Shown here: positions 1 through 7,202 of the stretch, piece after piece
How positions within the stretch are numbered: the first letter of the stretch is position 1
How the letters are laid out: the number at the start of each line of letters is the position of its first letter
Assembly (NCBI GenBank): GCA_910578335.1
Contig: CAJTPU010000034.1
Span: 1-17,960 of the forward strand
Origin: an uncultured Lachnospiraceae bacterium
GTDB taxonomy: Bacteria > Bacillota > Clostridia > Lachnospirales > Lachnospiraceae
Reading direction: 5' to 3'
Length of the DNA stretch: 17,960 nt
Program-made: the position numbers and the translations under genes
Notes under the pieces: generated by a model
Told to the model about the DNA's origin: nothing
The model's database searches: none
The model's input: the letters and a program-made list of their open reading frames with translations, nothing else

Positions 1-253
1 CAACTGCCATTCTCATAAACGAACGATAAATTTTAACCATGCTTTTCGCCTGACTATTTTCTGTTAAATATGTTGATTTGCGAATATCAATAAAAAGTAT
101 AGCTGCCATAATAGAATATGTTTTATTATTATCTTCTAACTGCTCAATCGTTGGTGGCAATTCTGAGTTTATTTCTATTTGTTCAACCATTTGCTCTGTT
201 ATTTTTTTTAGACGTAAATCCAATTTATCAAAATCATTCTTAGAAAAACTCAT
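1..253 (-). CDS. Class III nucleotidyl cyclase-like protein, N-terminal part (gene runs off the left edge)
   Basis: An open frame of 84 codons starts at ATG 253-251 and continues past base 1 without a stop. An AAAGGAG ribosome binding site lies about 9 bases before the ATG. After a roughly 45-residue, acidic helical lead-in, the protein reads AAILFIDIRKSTYLTE and then KIYRSFMRMAV. This matches the opening of a class III (adenylate/guanylate type) cyclase domain: a beta strand ending in the first metal-binding Asp of FxDIRxST, then the first helix. The very short lead-in with no sensor or membrane domain, and the KIYRSF-type helix, resemble stand-alone cyclases of Pycsar antiphage systems (PycC) as I remember them. 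The second metal Asp and the base-selecting residues are outside the window, so the nucleotide made is unknown. The gene is AT-rich compared with rlmD next to it. I am confident of a cyclase domain and moderately confident of a Pycsar role. Confidence 0.7.
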   Translation of the reverse strand, partial: MSFSKNDFDKLDLRLKKITEQMVEQIEINSELPPTIEQLEDNNKTYSIMAAILFIDIRKSTYLTENSQAKSMVKIYRSFMRMAV

Positions 254-368
254 ATATATCAAGCTCCTTTGTCTTCATCCTCACCAAGCTACATCTTTCC
301 ATTGATAATACTGTCATATTTTTCTGGGAAAATGTTACAATAAATACCCCACCATTTCTAAGCTACCA

Positions 369-2192
369 TCAAATCATCCGAAAATGCTCCAACGCCTCCC
401 TTATCGCCGCTTCTTTCTCTGGCGAACATTTCGGCTGTCTGGAATTTTCTGATTTTGGCAGATTATAGCTCACCCTCTCAATAATTCCACATTTTTCTTT
501 TACCTGTGCGATATATAAACTGCTGACTTTCAATCCCGTATGCTCCAACACATAATCCTTGATTTCCTCATAGGTTGCCTTGCTCTCCGCAGCCGTCAAA
601 CCAAGTTCGTCCATCTGAAGCTCCACCTCGATATGTTGGTCTGAATGAAGTTTGGACAATAAACATACCGTCTCCACATGCACCGTCCCCCCAAACTGGT
701 CCACCGCCCTCACCTTCCTAAGCTCGTACCCGCCATCGCACAGTATCCGCAAGTCACGCGCCAGTGTGGCAGAGTCGCAGCTTACATAGACAATGCGGTC
801 GGGCGCCATTTTGAGCATGGTGGCAAGGCAGGCAGAGTCGCAGCCCTTGCGGGGCGGGTCTACCACGATAACATCGGGGTGGCGCATGGTGGAATCTGCA
901 TCTGAAATGTCAAAACTGTCATAAAAAGAAGGAAGGACTTCCTCTGCTTTTCCTACAAAAAATTCTACGTTTGTAATATGATTGCGGCGCGCATTTTCTC
1001 TGGCGTCCGTAATTGCCTGCGGTATCACTTCTACGCCATAAACTTTTTTGGCACGGCTTGCCAGAAAAAGAGAAATGGTGCCGATTCCACAGTACAAATC
1101 CCAGACTGTCTCCTGCCCTGTCAGCCCTGCGTATTGCAGAGCAAGACTGTAAAGCTTTTCCGTCTGATAGGGATTTACCTGGTAAAAAGAAAGCGGGGAA
1201 ATGGAAAATTCCAGTTTTTCTCCGGTAAACGCCATATCAGCCTTTGTCATATCCCGCACTCGTATGCTGTCCGAAATGCACTCTTTTCCCCAAAGCGTAT
1301 GGATTTCTTTTCCCATAATGACATTGGTTTTTTCTGTGTTGATGCTTATTGACACACTTGTCATGTTTTCAATCCGAGAAAGGCGCTTCAGCAGTTCCTC
1401 CTGATGCGGCAGGTAGGACGAGACCGCAGCCTCGGAAGACGCCTTCCCTGACACTTCCGGCTCATGAAAGGAAGCAGCGTTCTTACCTGACATTCCTGCC
1501 GCCGTTTTTTTCCGGTAGTTTAACACCAGGCACACCATAATCTCCCCACTGTCAAAACCGGTGCGTATCAGAACATGGCGAACCAGTCCCTCCCCGCTTT
1601 TTTCATCATATGACGGTACATGAAATTCCCGCATATAGGCAAGAATTGTCTCCAGTATCTCTTTATTTTCTTCCCTGCCCAAAGCGCAGTCCGTATTGGC
1701 TATAATAGTATGGGTTCTTCCGGCATAAAATCCTGCGACAGGGTTTCCTTCCTTATCCGTACCAACAGGATACTGCGCTTTGTTGCGATAATGAAACGGC
1801 TCTTCCATACCTGCAATCGGTTCCAGCACGCTGTCTATTTCTGCCTCGGAAAAGCCGCCGATACGCAGCAGATGGTTCCTTACCTTATCCTGCTTAAATA
1901 AAAGCTGCCGCTCATAACTCATAGCCTGAAGCTGACAGCCGCCGCACTGCCTGTGAAAGCTGCAGACAGGCTGCACACGAAAAGGAGAAGGTGACAGCAC
2001 CTTCTCTAATTTCGCGTAAGCATAATGCTTTTTATTCTTTATCACTTTAGCCTCTACCGTATCGCCGATTATGGCGTCCTTGATAAACAGGGGAAATCCT
2101 TCGACCTTTCCTATGCCTTCCCCCTCCGCACCCATATCTTCTATTGTCACAACAACCGTAGTATTCTTTAAAAACTGCATTTCCTTCACCAT
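369..2192 (-). CDS. rlmD: 23S rRNA (uracil-5-)-methyltransferase RlmD/RumA family, with C-terminal extension
   Basis: This 607-residue enzyme transfers a methyl group from SAM to C5 of a uridine in 23S rRNA. The N-terminal TRAM-like RNA-binding region (about 1-70) is followed by the iron-sulfur ligands C77, C83 and C86 (pattern Cx5CGGC), with C169 as the likely fourth. The SAM site is VWDLYCGIGTISLFLA (about 363-378). Motif VVDPPRKGC (about 443) and YVSCDSATLARDL with nucleophile C472 complete the catalytic set. A low-complexity insert lies near 230-265. About 90 residues after the methyltransferase fold (516-607, from HIEVELQMDELGL on) form an extra domain not needed for catalysis. The start is taken at 2192 because ATGGAGG (2204-2198), itself an in-frame ATG four codons upstream, places GGAGG five bases before this ATG. 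The exact target base (U1939 in E. coli RlmD) is inferred from the family; RlmCD-like dual specificity is possible. Confidence 0.88.
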   Translation of the reverse strand: MVKEMQFLKNTTVVVTIEDMGAEGEGIGKVEGFPLFIKDAIIGDTVEAKVIKNKKHYAYAKLEKVLSPSPFRVQPVCSFHRQCGGCQLQAMSYERQLLFKQDKVRNHLLRIGGFSEAEIDSVLEPIAGMEEPFHYRNKAQYPVGTDKEGNPVAGFYAGRTHTIIANTDCALGREENKEILETILAYMREFHVPSYDEKSGEGLVRHVLIRTGFDSGEIMVCLVLNYRKKTAAGMSGKNAASFHEPEVSGKASSEAAVSSYLPHQEELLKRLSRIENMTSVSISINTEKTNVIMGKEIHTLWGKECISDSIRVRDMTKADMAFTGEKLEFSISPLSFYQVNPYQTEKLYSLALQYAGLTGQETVWDLYCGIGTISLFLASRAKKVYGVEVIPQAITDARENARRNHITNVEFFVGKAEEVLPSFYDSFDISDADSTMRHPDVIVVDPPRKGCDSACLATMLKMAPDRIVYVSCDSATLARDLRILCDGGYELRKVRAVDQFGGTVHVETVCLLSKLHSDQHIEVELQMDELGLTAAESKATYEEIKDYVLEHTGLKVSSLYIAQVKEKCGIIERVSYNLPKSENSRQPKCSPEKEAAIREALEHFRMI

Positions 2193-2293
2193 TTTTGCCT
2201 CCATGGGTCTCTTTCAGCCTTATGCAGCCCTCACGCCGGCTCGCCTATGCACCATCCGTCTCTGCATATCCGGTCGGACAGGCAAAATGCCTG

Positions 2294-3238
2294 TCACTCC
2301 ATCCTTGTCGCCCTGAGATTTGATTCGAAGGAGCGGTTGTAGCCAAGCCATCCCGTATCCGTGGCAGCGCCAAAAATTTCCGTCATAGTCTCCAGTTTGG
2401 CATCAGTATTGTCAGCCATATTTAACGCCAAAGCCTCCATCAGTGCCGGCTTTTTGGGGGAGCCGTACTCGTATTCTCCATGGTGCGCCAGAATACAATG
2501 CTTCAATTCGGACGCAAGCACCTGTGGAAAACCCTCTATATGCCGTATCTTTTCTGCAAGCATCTCACAACCTATCATAATATGCCCTAAAAGCTGCCCG
2601 TCATCCGTATAATCGTTTTCGGGAAAAAGAGAAATTTCCCTTGTCTTTCCAATGTCGTGAAACATAGCGGCAGGCAAAAGCAAATCCCTCTTTAAAAGCG
2701 GGTAAACGCTGCAAAAATAATCACACAGTTTCGTCACGCTCAAAGTATGCTCTAACAGTCCGCCCACAAAGCCGTGATGCATGGTTTTTGCAGCGGAAGA
2801 TTTGCGGAATTTTTTGATAAACGCGGCATCCTCCACAAAAAAGTCTCTTAAAAGCCGATGCATCCACGGATTCTGAATCGAATCCGCAATTTCTAACAGC
2901 TCCCTGTACATCTCGTCATTGTCTTTGCTGCTGACCGGCAGATAATCGGCAGGGTCGTATTCCCCCTCCCTGCACACGCGGATTCTCCGCACATTGACCT
3001 GCAGTGCACCTTGAAAATTATGTACTTCACCATAAACCTCAATATAATCCAGCGTGTCATAATCCTCAATACCGGCGCTGTTAGGCTCCCATATTTTCGC
3101 ATCAATGGTGCCCGTCTTGTCTTGTAAAATTACATTTTCATAAGGCTTTCCATTTTTCGTCATAGCCGACAGCTTATGCTTACAAAGATAAATATCCGAC
3201 ATTCTGTCACCATCATTGTAATCTTTGATATATTTCAT
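2294..3238 (-). CDS. yhaM: YhaM-family 3'-5' exoribonuclease (OB-fold plus HD domain)
   Basis: The 314-residue protein matches the length of Bacillus YhaM, a metal-dependent 3'-5' exoribonuclease that shortens RNA. An N-terminal OB-fold is visible (KNGKPYENVILQDKTGTIDA, then VYGEVHNFQGALQV, about 25-85). An HD phosphohydrolase domain follows, with HHGFVGGLLEHTLSV, the HD pair in AAMFHDIGKTREIS, and a later HH in LAHHGEYEYGSPKKP. The start at 3238 is chosen because MKYIKDYNDGDR aligns with the family N-terminus. The frame is open 12 codons further, but that extension is not family-like; the ribosome binding site (AAAGGA about 13 bases away) is only fair. It lies in the same direction as rlmD, about 100 bases upstream of it, so the two may be cotranscribed RNA-processing genes. 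A 7-bp inverted repeat (2277-2295) overlaps the stop but has no T tract. Confidence 0.88.
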   Translation of the reverse strand: MKYIKDYNDGDRMSDIYLCKHKLSAMTKNGKPYENVILQDKTGTIDAKIWEPNSAGIEDYDTLDYIEVYGEVHNFQGALQVNVRRIRVCREGEYDPADYLPVSSKDNDEMYRELLEIADSIQNPWMHRLLRDFFVEDAAFIKKFRKSSAAKTMHHGFVGGLLEHTLSVTKLCDYFCSVYPLLKRDLLLPAAMFHDIGKTREISLFPENDYTDDGQLLGHIMIGCEMLAEKIRHIEGFPQVLASELKHCILAHHGEYEYGSPKKPALMEALALNMADNTDAKLETMTEIFGAATDTGWLGYNRSFESNLRATRME

Positions 3239-3360
3239 TCTAATCACGCATTCCTTTCGTTTTATCAGGCACACACAGCAGTAAAATTTTTATCTTGCAC
3301 ACTATCCTTCATGCCAAGGCATTTGTGCGCAGTCACGCAAGCCGGATATTACATGCTTTT

Positions 3361-4680
3361 TCAGTCAGCCGTACCCAGCGTAATTTCCATTTCCATCTCC
3401 CGATAACTGTTCTGGGAAAGCCTCTGCACCGTTACCGTTATCGTCGCACCTGCTTCCAGCCGGAGCAGGGTTGCCGCATAATTGTTGAAATTCTCAATGC
3501 TGCTGTCATCAATTTCCACTATCACATCCCCACGCTGAATGCCCGCCAGCATAGCAGGAGAATTCATATCGACTTCCCGCACATACGCACCAAAAGGTAC
3601 GCCCATTTCCTGATTTGCCTCCGGCGTCACGTCCATGCCGCTGATTCCCATATAGGCAGGCTCCTTGCCGTTTGACATATTTTCTATCAGCTTTCTCAGC
3701 TCGGAAATACCGATTGCAGTCACTGCATTTTTCATGTCTGGGGAAATTCTGTCGTTGGTAATGATACCGACTATCTGCCCCTGCATATTAAAGAGTACAC
3801 CCTCGGACTCAGGGCTGCCGTATATATCGGTTGTCAATAGCTTATAGTTGGCGTCAACCTTATTCAAAACGCTTCCTGAAGCCGTAATCATGCCATAACC
3901 CGCAGAACCGACCACCCCCATGGGGCAGCCAAGAGCTACCACCGGTATCCCTACCGGATTGCGCATGTTAGAAGAGCCCAGGGCTGCCTTCTCCACTTTT
4001 TCTCTTGTCTCCTCCAAAACGTCAGCAATTTCCACCGAAATAATCGCAAGTCCCGTCTGTTGGTCCGCCTGCTTCATCACGGCTTCCGCCTGTGTCCCGT
4101 CGGAAAAAGTCACAAGAATATTTTCCGCCTGTTTTATGGTATCCAGGTCCGTTAGGATTAAATACTCCCTGCCGTTGCTTTCCACCACCACTCCATAAGT
4201 CTGTACTTCACTTTCATAAGTGTCATTCAGCCAGTCCACGTCGGAGGTTACGCCGGTGACAGTCACCATAGAACGGGAAAGCGATGCCGTATAAGCCCCC
4301 ATTGCATTATAAAGCTGAATATAGTGCTTCTCATCCAATCTTATATTTTCCAGAATTTTTTGAATCTGCTCCCTGCTCAGAATTACCGATTCTACCGCTT
4401 CCTGCAGCGAAGGCGGCTCTTCTTCCACCAGCATATCCTCCGGGTCCATTTCCTCCGACTCTTCCGGAAATACCACCGTCTGCGGCTTTTCCTCGGGAGA
4501 AAGCCAATTGCTGAAAACCGGCTCTAAAATCAAAAAAGTAAGGCAGGCAATCAATCCAAAAATCACTGCCATGGCGGCGGTCGTCACCGTCCGGCGCAGC
4601 AGCTTTTTTTTATTGATAGGTCGTTCCTTGATTTTTTCTATCATAAAATCGGACTGTTGGTTCTGTCTGGAATCCTGCAT
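3361..4680 (-). CDS. Membrane-anchored HtrA-like (S1C) PDZ protein, probable pseudoprotease
   Basis: The 439-residue protein has a short cytosolic N-terminus, one membrane segment (about 31-53), an acidic linker rich in E and P (about 62-95), a trypsin-like double barrel (about 125-335) and a C-terminal PDZ domain (about 340-435, with GAYVREVDMNSPAMLAGIQR and GDVIVEID). That is the layout of DegP/HtrA quality-control proteases facing outside the membrane. The active-site stretches are not conserved. Where HtrA has ILTNNHVV this protein has ILTDLDTI (175-182), so the catalytic His is absent. Where HtrA has DxxxDLAV it has DQQTGLAI (206-213), so the Asp is absent. The oxyanion/Ser stretch GNSGGPLxN is SPESEGVLFN (289-298). 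It may therefore be a substrate- or peptidoglycan-sensing scaffold rather than a protease. GGAGG lies 10 bases before the ATG at 4680. Confidence 0.82.
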   Translation of the reverse strand: MQDSRQNQQSDFMIEKIKERPINKKKLLRRTVTTAAMAVIFGLIACLTFLILEPVFSNWLSPEEKPQTVVFPEESEEMDPEDMLVEEEPPSLQEAVESVILSREQIQKILENIRLDEKHYIQLYNAMGAYTASLSRSMVTVTGVTSDVDWLNDTYESEVQTYGVVVESNGREYLILTDLDTIKQAENILVTFSDGTQAEAVMKQADQQTGLAIISVEIADVLEETREKVEKAALGSSNMRNPVGIPVVALGCPMGVVGSAGYGMITASGSVLNKVDANYKLLTTDIYGSPESEGVLFNMQGQIVGIITNDRISPDMKNAVTAIGISELRKLIENMSNGKEPAYMGISGMDVTPEANQEMGVPFGAYVREVDMNSPAMLAGIQRGDVIVEIDDSSIENFNNYAATLLRLEAGATITVTVQRLSQNSYREMEMEITLGTAD

Positions 4681-4801
4681 ATTGACAATTCCTCCGTTCC
4701 TTTTCCATTCCGTGTTTTGGCAGCCTAATCCTTATTTCATTAAAAGTATATCCGATTGTGGAAGGATTGTAAACAACATTGTCATGAACAACAGAATCCG
4801 C

Positions 4802-4846
4802 AAAAAACCGCCGCACCGGCAAAATACTGTCTGGGTGCGGCGGTTT
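4802..4846 (-). terminator. Rho-independent terminator after the 73-residue gene
   Basis: A perfect 13-bp inverted repeat (4805-4817 with 4834-4846, arms AAACCGCCGCACC) is followed on the minus strand by a run of six T (4807-4802). It lies just past the stop of the small gene ending at 4859 and separates it from the HtrA-like gene. Confidence 0.85.
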
Positions 4847-4858
4847 GTAGAAATCCTT

Positions 4859-5080
4859 TTATGAAAACAAACCTTTTATGGATTTTGCAACACCGGAAAG
4901 CTTATCAGCGGAAAGCTTTCCTTTTACTCCCTCTACTACCTTTTCCACCATGTCGTCCGGCAAATCCACGCCAATCAAATCCTCCACTGTCTTGGTCGGA
5001 TTCTTTTCAAACTTCTCCATGAGTGACTTATCCTTTGTAACCTTTTCTACAATTCCTTCAATTTTTTCTTTGATATCCAT
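4859..5080 (-). CDS. Small charged helical protein of unknown function (73 aa)
   Basis: No family is assigned with confidence. The protein is Lys/Glu-rich, without Cys, His, Trp, a signal peptide or membrane segment, and looks fully helical. The middle reads LMEKFEKNPTKTVEDLIGV and then DLPDDMVEKVVEGVKGKL. A helix, an NP turn and a G-[VI]-[DE]-LP-[DE] step recall the nitrile-hydratase-like leader peptides (NHLP) of ribosomally made natural products, but no Cys/Ser/Thr-rich core follows: the tail is an amphipathic KLSGVAKSIKGLFS. It is a monocistronic unit with its own promoter (5151-5179), a GGTGGAG ribosome binding site 5 bases before the ATG, and a strong terminator. It is probably an abundant soluble protein. 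Calling it a leader peptide would be speculative, because the similarity is short. Confidence 0.75.
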   Translation of the reverse strand: MDIKEKIEGIVEKVTKDKSLMEKFEKNPTKTVEDLIGVDLPDDMVEKVVEGVKGKLSADKLSGVAKSIKGLFS

Positions 5081-5150
5081 GTCTGCTCCACCTTTCCATC
5101 AGCACCCTTTCCCAAAAGGATATACTGATACGTAAAATCATTTCTTTCTT

Positions 5151-5179
5151 ATTTTACGATAGAACACTGGAAATTGCAA
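5151..5179 (-). promoter_or_regulatory. Promoter of the 73-residue gene
   Basis: On the minus strand TTGCAA (5179-5174) and TAAAAT (5156-5151) are separated by exactly 17 bases. An 8-bp inverted repeat, CGTAAAAT (5131-5138) and ATTTTACG (5151-5158), starts in the -10 box and ends in the leader, so it could be an operator. Confidence 0.6.
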
Positions 5180-5228
5180 GAATCAGCCGCCACACATTTG
5201 TCAAAAGTCATCCTTTTGTTCTGTATAT

Positions 5229-7202
5229 TTACCTGATTTCCGATGTTTTATAAATAAACTTTACGGTTCCTCCCGTCGTACTGTTTGCGCCCGTGTAGGA
5301 ATTGTAGTTTCTGGAAGCCTGTGTCATTGCCTGCATTCTGGAAAACAGCTCTTCCCAATTACCGTCAAGCGCTTCTGTGAGCCTGCCGATGCCTTCTTCG
5401 TTAAAGGTAGTCAGACCGTCTCTCAGCTCCATCGAACCTTTCTTCAGTCTGGAAATGCCGTCTCTTAAGGCAGCGCTGCCTTCTGCAAGGCTGTCCATGC
5501 CTTCCTTTAATGACGCTGCGCCTGTATAAAGAGCTTCTGCGCCCTCCGCAAGCTGTCCGGCGCCTGCCTGAAGCTGCGCTGCGCCGTTTCCTGCCTGCGA
5601 AACGCCGTTTGTGTATGCAATTAACCCTTGATAAAAGGTATTATAGCTGTCAAGCTGTGCCTTTAGGGCAGCAATCTTACCGGCGCCTTCATTGACACGG
5701 TTTGCTGCATTTGCAGTCTCCTCAGCTATTTTATTCACAATGTCGGGGGACTGCATACTCTGCTCAATTAGCTGCTTTTCCTGCGCTGTGACGCCTGCCT
5801 CTATTGTCTGCTTTATCTGCTCGCTCTGCATCTGTGCTTCTACTGCGCTGTCCACTGCGGCGACAGCCTGCTTCTGCTCCTCCGGCGCTGCGTCTCCTGC
5901 TGCCACAATCGCCTGATACTGGTCTTCGCTTAAGCCTGCCGCCTGCAAAGCGCCCGCAAATACCTGCTTTCTTACTTCCTGCGTCACACCTGCTCTGATT
6001 GCCGCCTCATTCGCTTTTACCTCTGCGGCAACCTTGTCATAAACTGCCGCGTAAACCTGATTTTCTACAGAAGAGGGATTCATGGAGGCTGCCATTCCAT
6101 TCAAAACCTGACTGTAATTATCCATTGTCAGCGTGGGCACGCTCAAACCGTTTGCAGCAAGCTGCTTGTTTGCTTCTGCCAGCAGCATGTTAAATACCTG
6201 TGCCGCACCGTTTCTTAGCTCATCGTTCTTGGAAGACAGGGCATTTAAACCATTTGTCAGGTTCGCCGCGCCGTCACACAGACTGCCTGCCCCTTCCTTC
6301 AATGCCGTCGAACCTTCCAGTAGCTGTGCAGCGCCCGCCTGCAGCGCAGAGGCTCCGTTCTGAAAATCACCGGATTTTTCATAAAGCTCCGCCAAACCGT
6401 TATACAAGGAAGAGGAGCCGTCCATCAGAGCCGTCATGCCTTCTGTCATTTCCTCCATGGCTGCTTTCAAATCATCAACCGCGCTGTCATCCTCCAGATG
6501 GATATTACTAAAAATTTCATTTGTGGCAACGGAATAAATACCATCCAGTTCAAAATTTGTCACGTCTGCCTCTATTTCCACGTAGCCGGAGGGTCCGTCT
6601 TCTAGTGCCAAATCTTCTTTCAGCCCCGGAAATGCAATCCCTACCACAACACACCGGGTGCCATCCTCCATAACCATCCCTGACGATACTGTCACATTTT
6701 GAAAGCGTGACCCGTCAAGGATTGCACCTGCGGCAACTGCAAACGGCACATATATTTTTTCTGTCTTTCCCTGCACATCTGCCATTTCATACTGATTTAC
6801 GGTATAGTCACAGCGAATCACTACATGCCCGCTCTTTCCGCCAAGCTCTTCTTCTGCAATTTCTTTTCCATCCAAAAAATACGTGACTTCCATAGATAGC
6901 GGCAGCTTATTTTCCGTATTTTCCGCCTCTTCCAGCAGTTCTTCTCCATCATTGATAATTACTTTCTCTACCTCTCCGTCCGTTCCGGTAATGACGTAAA
7001 CGATTTCTGCATTTGCCCCTTCTATATCTCCCGCCGGCTGCCAGACGTTTTTTACCTCTTCCGTTATCTTACCCTTCACATCCGTATCTGCAGCAGTATT
7101 TGCATTTGCCGCATATACATTGACTCCTGCCGCGCCGGCTGCTACCACTGCCGCCAGCAGCAGTGCACTTGCTTTTCCCATTTTTTTATTGACATTCCAC
7201 AT
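5229..7202 (-). CDS. Secreted protein with xxxLxxG heptad repeats, partner of the MMPL transporter
   Basis: The 657-residue protein begins with a signal peptide (KK near the start, hydrophobic about 10-26, likely cleavage near VYA-AN at 31). A beta-rich extracellular part (about 45-235) follows. Two blocks of heptads with Leu and Gly seven residues apart (about 255-325 and 540-625, for example GAASLKEGMDSLAEGSAAL) flank a long Ala/Glu/Gln-rich helical stretch (about 345-540). Such repeats are known in YhgE/Pip-like and MMPL-associated envelope proteins and form long helical rods. There is no C-terminal membrane segment; it ends GGTVKFIYKTSEIR. The start at 7202 overlaps the transporter's last 17 bases and has GGAAG 10 bases upstream; the Met at residue 8 has a poorer site. 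Coupled translation suggests it works with the transporter, perhaps as a periplasm-side extension or adaptor. The substrate is unknown. Confidence 0.82.
   Translation of the reverse strand: MWNVNKKMGKASALLLAAVVAAGAAGVNVYAANANTAADTDVKGKITEEVKNVWQPAGDIEGANAEIVYVITGTDGEVEKVIINDGEELLEEAENTENKLPLSMEVTYFLDGKEIAEEELGGKSGHVVIRCDYTVNQYEMADVQGKTEKIYVPFAVAAGAILDGSRFQNVTVSSGMVMEDGTRCVVVGIAFPGLKEDLALEDGPSGYVEIEADVTNFELDGIYSVATNEIFSNIHLEDDSAVDDLKAAMEEMTEGMTALMDGSSSLYNGLAELYEKSGDFQNGASALQAGAAQLLEGSTALKEGAGSLCDGAANLTNGLNALSSKNDELRNGAAQVFNMLLAEANKQLAANGLSVPTLTMDNYSQVLNGMAASMNPSSVENQVYAAVYDKVAAEVKANEAAIRAGVTQEVRKQVFAGALQAAGLSEDQYQAIVAAGDAAPEEQKQAVAAVDSAVEAQMQSEQIKQTIEAGVTAQEKQLIEQSMQSPDIVNKIAEETANAANRVNEGAGKIAALKAQLDSYNTFYQGLIAYTNGVSQAGNGAAQLQAGAGQLAEGAEALYTGAASLKEGMDSLAEGSAALRDGISRLKKGSMELRDGLTTFNEEGIGRLTEALDGNWEELFSRMQAMTQASRNYNSYTGANSTTGGTVKFIYKTSEIR

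Noticed and set aside
78..305. Plus-strand 75-codon frame over the left edge
   Set aside because: It lies opposite the cyclase gene, has no ribosome binding site and its product has no recognisable domain.
2277..2295. GACAGGC/GCCTGTC hairpin as a terminator of the YhaM gene
   Set aside because: No T tract follows on either strand and it overlaps the stop codon, so read-through into rlmD is more likely.
3311..3322. ATGCCAAGGCAT palindrome between the HtrA-like and YhaM genes
   Set aside because: It is only 12 bases, with no promoter elements around it; it can occur by chance.
4508..4864. Plus-strand 118-codon frame
   Set aside because: It crosses the HtrA-like gene start and a strong terminator, with no ribosome binding site or domain.
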